Shown one piece after another: positions 56,779 through 64,000 of a stretch of 64,000 nt of DNA. Origin of the DNA: Stieleria bergensis (GTDB lineage: Bacteria > Planctomycetota > Planctomycetia > Pirellulales > Pirellulaceae); the NCBI GenBank assembly GCA_007745635.1, contig CP036272.1, forward strand, positions 3,093,124-3,157,123, in the 5' to 3' direction. The notes beneath the pieces were generated by a model that saw only the letters and a program-made list of their open reading frames with translations, was not told the origin of the DNA and did no database searches. The first letter of the stretch is position 1. Each line of letters opens with the position of its first letter. Made by a program: the position numbers and the translations under genes.

Positions 56779-58677
56779 TCAGTCCAGATACAAGAACTCA
56801 TTGGAGCTAAACAGGGCTCGGCATAGCTCAGAGAGTTCTCCCGTTTGTTCTACGAAAGCGGTTGCAGCCTGCAGTTCTGTGTCGCTCGGGTACCGAGAGT
56901 ACAATCTCAGGTACAACTCCTGCACCTGTTGTGTTTCACTGTCGTGCTGTGCTGAGACGCCTTTTGCCATTTGCCTTGACACCTGCATCACAAAATCGGA
57001 ATTCAACAGTGTCAGGGCTTGAATCGCAGTCGTTGATTCAACGCGACAGGCACAGGACTGGTTGGCGGCGGGGCGATCAAATGTCGCAAAGAAGGGATAA
57101 CGCAGGTTTCGGCGGGCAAACAAATAGATGCTGCGACGAGCGTGTGTGTTGGGATCGGGGTTCGTTTTCCACTGCCCTGATTTCAGCGTCTTGATCAGTT
57201 CAGTGGGGAGGGCTGGCATGATGCCCGGTCCACCCATTTCCCGGTTGAGCGTCTCGCTGGCTGCCAGCATGCCATCGCGGATCTGTTCCGCAGTCAATCG
57301 TCGGCGCGGGAATCGTACCAGTGTTTCGTTGTTTGGGTCGGAGACGAGGCTTTGCTGCCACTGTTTCAAGGACGCCTGCTGCTGCGGTTGGCTGCCAATG
57401 GTTTGGTAGACGCTGGAGAGTAAAATCTGACGCTGGAGTGCTTTCAGGCTCCAGTCATTGGCAATCAGTTCGCTGGCCAGAAAGTCCAAGAGTTGCGGAT
57501 GAGTCGGTGTGTCACCGATCAGCCCGAGATCTTCCGGAGTGCTAGTGAGTCCCTTTCCAAAGTGATACTGCCACAAGCGGTTGGCGACCACGCGGGCGGT
57601 CAATGGTTGAGCCTCAGAGGTCAACCACCGCGCCAGCTGCTGTCGTGGTTCCGTCTGATCATTGACGAGGGCGGCGTTTGCGTTTAGCACTCGTGGGAAC
57701 GCCGGAGCGACCCTGGGTCCGCGGCGGCGGAAGTCACCGCGATTCATCAAGTGCGTGGGGACCTTCGTCTGGGGTGGACTGAAAACGGTGACGGACTGGT
57801 TCTTCTTTAGTTGGACGGCGTCTTCAAAGAATGCGCGCAGTCGATAGAAGTCGGCCTGGCTAATGGCGTCGTATTTGTGATCATGACATTGTGCACAGCC
57901 AATCTGCAGACCCAGAAAGACCGCGCCAACCGACGAGGTGATCTCATTCATCAACACATGCCGCCGTTCCTCGGTCAGGTTAATGTCTGGCATGTCGGGA
58001 CCCGACAGGCAGAACGCGGTTCCCAACGCGGCGTCCAGTGCTGTCCCGCTTGCGGGCTTTAGCAGGTCGCCCGCGATCTGGAACTGGACGAACTGGTCGT
58101 AGGGTAAATCCTGATTCAAGGCCTGCACCACCCAGTCGCGATATTTCCAGGCCTGTGGACGGATCTTGTCATGTTCGTAGCCATCGGTTTCGGCAAACCT
58201 TGCCAGGTCTAGCCATGGCTGTGCCCAGCGTTGGCCGTATTGGGGTGAGGCCAGCAAACGGTCCACATACGCTTCTTGGGCTCCTGGACGGTCGTCATCA
58301 AGGAACGCCTGCAGGTCCCGAGGGCTCGGAGGAATGCCGATCAGATCCCAGCTAACACGTCGTGCCCAGACACGCCTTGTGGTGATTGGTAACGGTTGAA
58401 GTCCCTTCGCTTCAAGATGTTTTAGGACATAGCGATCAATCGGTGTTCTGGCCCACCGACGATGCTTGACGGCGGGAACAGACGGCCGCTGCAGAGGAAG
58501 GTAGGACCAATGATCTCGGTCAAAGTCATTGATGGGTTGTTCTTGAATCGAGTCGTGTGTCCCCGGGGTGGGACCGTCCGAAATGCCGACCAAGGTTCCC
58601 AGAGTGACGACCAATGCGAGTGAGAGCGAGAGTCGAATGAACATCGCGGCAGCGCTGGCGGGTTGTTTGGTGGTCAC
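56779..58677 (-). CDS. DUF1549 + DUF1553 exported protein (short form)
   Basis: The 632-residue protein starts at a GTG (58677) that overlaps the stop of the upstream gene; an ATG at 58644 is the alternative. A signal peptide (MFIRLSLSLALVVTLGTLVG) is followed by DUF1549 (WARTPIDRYVLKHLEAKGLQ, WLDLARFAETDGYEHDKIR), the haem-like CAQCHDHKYD and DUF1553 (PLTARVVANRLWQYHFGKGL, NSDFVMQVSRQMAKG, LFSSNEFLYLD). It lacks the N-terminal planctomycete cytochrome domain and LamG insert of the larger relative at 19239-23372. It is second in a two-gene operon with a DUF1501 gene. Function unknown. Confidence 0.9.
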   Translation of the reverse strand: MTTKQPASAAAMFIRLSLSLALVVTLGTLVGISDGPTPGTHDSIQEQPINDFDRDHWSYLPLQRPSVPAVKHRRWARTPIDRYVLKHLEAKGLQPLPITTRRVWARRVSWDLIGIPPSPRDLQAFLDDDRPGAQEAYVDRLLASPQYGQRWAQPWLDLARFAETDGYEHDKIRPQAWKYRDWVVQALNQDLPYDQFVQFQIAGDLLKPASGTALDAALGTAFCLSGPDMPDINLTEERRHVLMNEITSSVGAVFLGLQIGCAQCHDHKYDAISQADFYRLRAFFEDAVQLKKNQSVTVFSPPQTKVPTHLMNRGDFRRRGPRVAPAFPRVLNANAALVNDQTEPRQQLARWLTSEAQPLTARVVANRLWQYHFGKGLTSTPEDLGLIGDTPTHPQLLDFLASELIANDWSLKALQRQILLSSVYQTIGSQPQQQASLKQWQQSLVSDPNNETLVRFPRRRLTAEQIRDGMLAASETLNREMGGPGIMPALPTELIKTLKSGQWKTNPDPNTHARRSIYLFARRNLRYPFFATFDRPAANQSCACRVESTTAIQALTLLNSDFVMQVSRQMAKGVSAQHDSETQQVQELYLRLYSRYPSDTELQAATAFVEQTGELSELCRALFSSNEFLYLD

Positions 58678-60065
58678 GTGAGCAAGCCCTCCACGAAGTC
58701 TACTTCGGCCGGGCCGGTCAAACGCTGGTCGAGTCCATTCTGGCTGTACGTTAGCTCGTGATGATCCAGACCCATCAAATGCAGCAGCGTGGCGTGGAAC
58801 TGGTTGACGTGAACCTTATCCACTGCGGCGCGCAAACCAATTTCATCTGTTTCCCCATAACTGCGCCCGCCGGTTACGCTCGCTCCAGCCATCCAGCCGC
58901 TATATCCCCAAGGGTTGTGATCACGCCCGGTCCCCTGCTCGCTCATAGGCATCCTGCCAAATTCCCCGCACCACACCACCAGCGTGTCTTCAAGAAGACC
59001 GCGCTGTTTCAGGTCCTTGAGTAGCGCGGCGACGGGCTGGTCGGTCCTGGCACAGTATTCGCCATGATTCTTCAGAACATCTTTGTGCGCGTCCCAGCCA
59101 TTGGTATCACCGGAATAAACCTGCACCATCCGGACGCCACGCTCGATCATTCGCCGAGCCAGCAGGCAGCGTTGTCCAAAGTCCTTGGTCTTTGGTTGAT
59201 CAACGCCGTACATTTCCAACGTGGCCTGAGTTTCATTCGACAAGTCAACCATCTCTGGGGCAGCGGACTGCATGCGGAAGGCCAGCTCATAGGACTGCAT
59301 GCGAGCAGCGAGTTCATCGTCATCGCCGCGTGTGGCAAGGTGATTGCGATTGAGCTGCTGAACAAAGTCCAATGTCCTGCGCTGTTGTGTCGCTGCGATT
59401 CCCGGAGGTGTTTGCAGGTTCAAGATTGGGTTTGGGCCCGGACGCATCGCGGTGCCCTGATAGGCAGCTGGCAGATAGCCGTTGCCCCAGGCCGAGGGGC
59501 CGCCCTTTAAGCCGCCGCCGGGATCGGGCAAGACGACAAAGGCTGGCATGTTTTCGTTTTCGCTGCCCAAGCCATAGGAGATCCAGCTCCCAAAGCTGGG
59601 ATGCCCCATCAAAATACTGCCGGTATTCATCTGATACACAGACTGCGGATGATTGACGCTGTCACCATGCAGCGAACGAATCACACACAAATCATCAGCG
59701 AGTTCACCGATGCGCGGCAAAAAGTCGCTGATCATCAGTCCACTCTCGCCGCGCGGACGAAAGGGTTTGATTGGACCTAGCAACGGATTGGCAGCCACTT
59801 TGCGGCGGGTCATCACATTGCCAAAACTCTCCGGCAACCGCTGGCCGGCGTACTTGACGAGGTCAGGCTTGTGATCAAAGAGATCCACTTGGCTGGGACC
59901 GCCATGCATGAACAGCCAGATCAACCGCTTCGCGCGGGGGGCAAAATGAGGTCTGCGGTGGGTCTCGGCGAAGCCCCGATCCAGACCTGACAGCGCCATC
60001 GCGGTCGCCGCCCCAGATGCGCTGGAGAGAAAGTCACGTCGCCTAAGTGGTGATCGCCGCCCCAT
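58674..60065 (-). CDS. DUF1501 protein, Tat-exported
   Basis: From the ATG at 60065 the protein has 463 residues and starts MGRRSPLRRRDFLSSASGAA, a Tat signal. The DUF1501 core shows WLFMHGGPSQVDLFDHKPDL, HGDSVNHPQSVYQMNTGS, LVVWCGEFGRMPMSEQG, GRDHNPWGYSGWMAG and FHATLLHLMGLDHHELTY. The frame is open to 60302, but that part is a unit of the 172-bp repeat read through (MFLFWDHEHCVLCTT) and not protein. The stop overlaps the GTG of the DUF1549/1553 gene, so translation is coupled. Confidence 0.93.
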   Translation of the reverse strand: MGRRSPLRRRDFLSSASGAATAMALSGLDRGFAETHRRPHFAPRAKRLIWLFMHGGPSQVDLFDHKPDLVKYAGQRLPESFGNVMTRRKVAANPLLGPIKPFRPRGESGLMISDFLPRIGELADDLCVIRSLHGDSVNHPQSVYQMNTGSILMGHPSFGSWISYGLGSENENMPAFVVLPDPGGGLKGGPSAWGNGYLPAAYQGTAMRPGPNPILNLQTPPGIAATQQRRTLDFVQQLNRNHLATRGDDDELAARMQSYELAFRMQSAAPEMVDLSNETQATLEMYGVDQPKTKDFGQRCLLARRMIERGVRMVQVYSGDTNGWDAHKDVLKNHGEYCARTDQPVAALLKDLKQRGLLEDTLVVWCGEFGRMPMSEQGTGRDHNPWGYSGWMAGASVTGGRSYGETDEIGLRAAVDKVHVNQFHATLLHLMGLDHHELTYSQNGLDQRLTGPAEVDFVEGLLT

Positions 60066-61584
60066 GATCTTCGCCGGTGAAAAGGATCGAATCAGTTGTC
60101 GGACATGGGGCTCGGTAGTATCGAACCCGTCTTTTGTCGCGGTGTTGTCCGTTGAACCAAACCGTGGCAAACGCCGAAACGGCTGGTGTCTGCCATTAGT
60201 CGCAGGCCGTGAGGCCCAGTTTGTAAACGCGTCGCTGCGCGTGCCAAAGCCATGGATCGTCGTACAAAGCACGCAATGTTCGTGGTCCCAAAAAAGGAAC
60301 ACTCATCGGCACTGATCCACGCTAATTGATTAGTGCTGATTAGCGTTTATTAGCGTTCTCCCATTCCATTCCATCTCAAGCAATAGCCGTCATTCCCGTT
60401 TGAGGCCGCGTACCCGCTCCTCCATCGTACAAAGGTCGCAATGTTCAACGTCCCAAAGAAGGAACGCTAATCAACACTCATCACCGCTAATTAATTAGTG
60501 AGGATTAGTTTTCATTAGCGTTCTCCCTTTCCATCTCCAGCGATCGCCGTCATTCCCATTTGAGGCCGCGTTCTTGCCCGTCTGAGCTGCTTCGTCGTAC
60601 AAAGGATTGCAATGTTCGTGGTCCCGAAAAAGGAACGCTAATCGGCACTGATCAACGCTAATTGATTAGTGAGGATTAGTGCTCATTAGCGTTCTCCCTT
60701 TCCATCTCCAGCGATAGCCGCCATTCGCGATTGAGGCCGCTGACCAGCCCCTCCGAGCTGCGTTCGTCGTACAAAGGATTGCAATGTTCGTGGTCCCAAA
60801 AACGGAACGCTAATCAACACTCATCACCGCTAATTAATTAGTGAGGATTAGTTCTCATTAGCGTTCTCCCTTTCCATCTCCAGCGATAGCCGCCATTCGC
60901 GATTGAGGCCGCTGACCAGCCCCTCCGAGCTGCGTTCGTCGTGCAAAGGATTGCAATGTTCGTGGTCCCAAAGAAGGAACGCTAATCAACACTCATCACC
61001 GCTAATTAATTAGTGAGGATTAGTTCTCATTAGCGTTCTCCCTTTCCATCTCCAGCGATAGCCGCCATTCGCGATTGAGGCCGCTGACCAGTCCCTCCGA
61101 GCTGCGTTCGTCGTGCAAAGGATTGCAATGTTCGTGGTCCCGAAAAAGGAACGCTAATCGGCACTGATCAACGCTAATTGATTCGTGAGGATTAGTGCTC
61201 ATTAGCGTTCTCCCTTTCCATCCCCAGCGATAGCCTCCATTCCCGATTGAGGCCGCGTACCAGCCCCTCCGAACTGCGATCGTCGTACAAAGCACGCAAT
61301 GTTCGTGGTCCCAAAAACGGAACACTCATCGGCACTGATCCACGCTATTTGATTAGTGCTGATTAGTGCTTATTAGCGTTCTCCCATTCCATTCCATTCC
61401 ATTCCATTCCATTCCATTCCATTCCATTCCATTCCATTCCATTCCATCTCAAGCAATAGCCGTCATTCCCGTTTGAGGCCGCGATCTTGCCCGTCCGAGA
61501 CGCTTCGTTGTGTCTCGGTGAATGCCGACGCTAGCGGCAAAACGGCTGATGGGGATGACGGTCGGTCGATCTTGAGCCTTCAGG
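60066..61584 (+). repeat. Second tandem array of the ~172-bp repeat (seven copies)
   Basis: Units begin at 60275, 60440, 60611, 60783, 60955, 61127 and 61298 (spacing 165-172), in the same orientation as the array at 55.7-56.7 kb. The sequence is closely similar, e.g. GCAATGTTCGTGGTCCC, AACGCTAATCAACACTCATC and GATTGAGGCCGC. The first ~200 bases (60066-60270) are the promoter region of the DUF1501 operon. The last unit carries the ATTCC microsatellite and ends near 61540. Confidence 0.92.
61386..61445 (+). repeat. (ATTCC)12 microsatellite
   Basis: ATTCC is repeated twelve times without interruption inside the final repeat unit. Where other units have a single CATTCCATCTC or TTTCCATCTC, this one has been expanded. 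Confidence 0.95.
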
Positions 61585-64000
61585 TTACAGGTCTTCGGCA
61601 CCCAGGGCGTCACTGATCGCAGCGCTCAGGACTTCGCCGAGGTTCCCTTTGGCACCGACAAAGACATTCTGCACGACTCCGTCGGGATCGATGACCACGG
61701 TTTGTGGAATGGCGTTGGCTTCGTAGCGTGCTGCGGCCACTCCATCGCGATCCATGGCGACTTCGGGTTCAATGCCCATGCGTTTGAGCGCTTCCTGGAT
61801 TTGGTCCGATGTTTCTTGCAGGTTCACAGCCACCAGTTGCACACTGTCGGGATCAAAGCCCTGAACGGTGTTTTCGATCACGGGCATGGCTTGAATACAG
61901 GGGCCGCACCAGGTGGCCCAGAAATCGAGCACGAGTACCTTGCCGCGGTATTTTGCAATCGTGAACTCCTCTCCGTCCAGCATCTTGAGTTTTACTTCCG
62001 GAGCCTCTTTGCCGACCAGTGCGGACTGCATGCTGTCGCCGCCGTCGGACTCTGGCAAGATAATGTCATTCGCATTCTTGAGTTGCCATTTGGCGTATTG
62101 ACCATTGGCGCCAATGTCCGCAGGCACCAGGCCGATCAACAATTCGTCTACGGATTCAAGGTCGACGGCTGCTTTGCCCAGCACAGCATTATTGCCTTTG
62201 ATCATGCTGCCCTGAACCACCGAGGGTTGGACTGCGATGTGGTAGCGACCGCCAGACTTGCCAATCACTCGCAGTGGATGATGATCGGCCACGGAGGAAG
62301 CCTCTGGTTCATTCTCGTCGTCTTCGACTTGCGGCGTGTCCAACCAAATCACTTGCGCCAGCACCTTACGATCCAGCGTCAGGGTTTCGAAGCCCGCTTG
62401 AACGACGACGTTTGCCTCGTCGATCGACAGCAATCGACAACGCAACAGGTCGCCGTTGGTTGCGATCAGCAAATGCGTTGGGGGATCACGCTTATTTCGG
62501 CGGGGGACGGTCAAAAATCGCTCGAGCGCGACGCCGTCGATTTTGACTTTTGCTTCGTAACCGGACAGCACGATCGCTCGGATTTCGTCCGAGTGGACAT
62601 CTTTCTTTTCTGACTCTTTGGAGTCAAACAAGAAGTGCTTTTCGGCATACTTGTTGGGTTCGATTTCAACGCTTTCGCCGGTCTTCAAATACAACAGCGA
62701 GGGAGAATCGGGGACGGAGCTCTCCGTCACGGTCGGCGGAGTTGGTCCGCCTGACATTCGCAGCAATCCGCTGAGCAGATTGATTGGGTTGGCAGCGCGA
62801 GGCCGTTGCGCGACCGGTCTGGACGCCTGTGATTCGGTGGGTTTGGGCATTGCGGCGCGAAGGAATCTCATCTTGCCTTCGAAGGAGTCTGCCAGAGCGA
62901 CCTGGGCGGCATCATTCGGCTTAAACCACAGCGGGTGACCGGCGTTGTCCGCAGGGGTTTCGATAAAGACACCGGAGAGTTTGCCGGTTTCGAATTCCAG
63001 ATTGCCAGCACGGCCTTCCTCGGGAGTTTCGGTCTTGGCTTTGGCGTTGATGCAAGACAGACGCAGCAGTTGCGCGATCTTGATCTCCACCGGTTCGGCA
63101 ACAAAATCGCTTTTTAGGATCAGCGATTGGTCGGTCGTTTGCACCACCTGACCAGACCATAACGAGCCCATGGTCGTGAACACGTTGAAGCGCCGAGCCG
63201 TGTTTTGGTCGTCGTCGTCCGTGTCGGCGTTTGGGGTAGCGGCGATCTGCTTGGGAGCGATCTCGATAACGTTGGACAGAGACACCGAGACCTCTTCTTC
63301 GCCGGTTTTGACGGTCACGCTTTGCCCGTCAACGGAAACAATTTGTCCCTCGACGATCTCTTTATCCGCTTTGTAGATTCGATCTTGATCGGTGTTATCG
63401 GTTGAATCGACAGCAAAGTAGGGCCGCACGAATAGAGAGTGAATTCGCAGCTTTCCGCTGTAGTTGGTAAAGCGAACAGAGCGGCGGTCGGCCAGTTTGG
63501 TCTCGCCAACCGAAGGCATGTCAAAGACTTTGCCGGTCGTCAAGTTGATCAATTTGGCCTCGCCCTTGGATTGATCGAGATGGATCAAAAAATGCAAACG
63601 GCCATTAAAGGAATCAATGTCGCCGAGCTTGATCAGGCTTAGGCTTTCCTCCAGTTCCAGGACGAGGACTAACTGCTCGTTGAAGACCGACAGGCAGAAC
63701 GTCCCTTGCAGCGCGTCGATCGGAGTCTTCTCGGTGGTCCCCAGTTCGATCACAAAATCGGTGTCAGGAGCGAATTCGACTTCAAGTTCAACACTGGATC
63801 GAGTGTGAAGAACGTCATCCCGACGAATCGCTGTGTTGGATTTCTGGGACGTCAGGACACCGGTTGAATCGTCCCAACGTGGCTCGTTGTCTTCCGGTTT
63901 GGGCTCAGGCTGTTTCTGATTCGGTGCCTGTCCCGCTGCGCGGATGGCAACGGCGGCATTCCGCAGTTGCACTTTTTGGATCTGTGCTTCTTGAGCCAAC
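61585..64000 (-). CDS. Large protein with C-terminal TlpA-like thioredoxin domain (N-terminus outside the window)
   Basis: The frame is open to the last base, so the start lies beyond the window; the TTG at 63999 is not assumed. Roughly 660 residues of mostly beta-rich sequence come first. Repeated LRLSCIN/VQAGFETLTLDRKVL/LLRCRLLSIDEANV-type segments recall planctomycete secreted proteins with jelly-roll and SH3-like modules. The last ~145 residues are a TlpA/ResA-like thioredoxin fold (GKEAPEVKLKMLDGEEF, LDFWATWCGPCIQAMPVI, IPQTVVIDPDGVV) with the active-site WCGPC encoded at 61897-61911. The role is probably periplasmic thiol-disulfide exchange; what the front part binds is unknown. Confidence 0.85.
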   Translation of the reverse strand, partial: LAQEAQIQKVQLRNAAVAIRAAGQAPNQKQPEPKPEDNEPRWDDSTGVLTSQKSNTAIRRDDVLHTRSSVELEVEFAPDTDFVIELGTTEKTPIDALQGTFCLSVFNEQLVLVLELEESLSLIKLGDIDSFNGRLHFLIHLDQSKGEAKLINLTTGKVFDMPSVGETKLADRRSVRFTNYSGKLRIHSLFVRPYFAVDSTDNTDQDRIYKADKEIVEGQIVSVDGQSVTVKTGEEEVSVSLSNVIEIAPKQIAATPNADTDDDDQNTARRFNVFTTMGSLWSGQVVQTTDQSLILKSDFVAEPVEIKIAQLLRLSCINAKAKTETPEEGRAGNLEFETGKLSGVFIETPADNAGHPLWFKPNDAAQVALADSFEGKMRFLRAAMPKPTESQASRPVAQRPRAANPINLLSGLLRMSGGPTPPTVTESSVPDSPSLLYLKTGESVEIEPNKYAEKHFLFDSKESEKKDVHSDEIRAIVLSGYEAKVKIDGVALERFLTVPRRNKRDPPTHLLIATNGDLLRCRLLSIDEANVVVQAGFETLTLDRKVLAQVIWLDTPQVEDDENEPEASSVADHHPLRVIGKSGGRYHIAVQPSVVQGSMIKGNNAVLGKAAVDLESVDELLIGLVPADIGANGQYAKWQLKNANDIILPESDGGDSMQSALVGKEAPEVKLKMLDGEEFTIAKYRGKVLVLDFWATWCGPCIQAMPVIENTVQGFDPDSVQLVAVNLQETSDQIQEALKRMGIEPEVAMDRDGVAAARYEANAIPQTVVIDPDGVVQNVFVGAKGNLGEVLSAAISDALGAEDL

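Noticed and set aside
60066-60302. Upstream extension of the DUF1501 gene
   Set aside because: The extra residues correspond to one 172-bp repeat unit and precede a normal Tat signal start at 60065.

Overview
The window looks like a chromosomal segment of a planctomycete, most probably a Rhodopirellula/Pirellulaceae-type bacterium. This is inferred from gene content. There are three loci pairing a planctomycete-type cytochrome/DUF1549-DUF1553 or DUF1592-group protein with a Tat-exported DUF1501 or DUF1552 protein. There are also ThuA-like, DUF1080, SASA-esterase, Gfo/Idh/MocA and BNR-propeller secreted proteins, moderately high GC, many GTG/TTG starts and weak Shine-Dalgarno signals. No taxonomic marker (16S rRNA) is present.

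Layout. 1-18 kb: a 5'-truncated BNR propeller protein; thiC under a TPP riboswitch with a good promoter; a DUF1552/DUF1592 operon; a hydratase-family enzyme; a ThuA-like protein; a cysteine-rich putative outer-membrane protein; then about 3 kb without genes, filled with several repeat families, ending at the 3' end of the tmRNA gene ssrA (own promoter and terminator). 18-32 kb: a DUF1080-like protein, a DUF1549/1553-DUF1501 operon, a DUF58 protein, the sdhCAB succinate dehydrogenase operon, and a divergent GntP-type permease. 32-42 kb: a secreted low-complexity protein, scpB, a small HNH protein, a nucleoside-type MFS transporter, carB and an orphan NtrC-type regulator. 42-55.7 kb: an IS110-family element beside a 107-bp REP-like array, a Gfo/Idh/MocA oxidoreductase, a second secreted protein sharing a C-terminal module with the one at 33 kb, a GT4 glycosyltransferase, a small caspase-like protein, a sugar isomerase-like TIM barrel, rimO, a VOC protein, a SASA esterase and an IS3-family element with a canonical -1 frameshift heptamer. 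55.7-64 kb: two arrays of a ~172-bp repeat flank a second DUF1501/DUF1549-1553 operon, followed by a large protein with a C-terminal TlpA-like thioredoxin domain that runs off the window.

How the genes fit together. Housekeeping functions (thiamine, pyrimidine/arginine, TCA/respiration, chromosome condensation, ribosome modification, trans-translation) are interspersed with an exported heterotroph's toolkit that probably handles polysaccharides or sulfated sugars. No phage, CRISPR array, toxin-antitoxin pair or classical defence island was seen. The points most worth following up are the IS110 leader (candidate bridge-RNA locus), the small clan-CD-like peptidase candidate, the shared GFRQT module of two secreted proteins, and the large repeat arrays.
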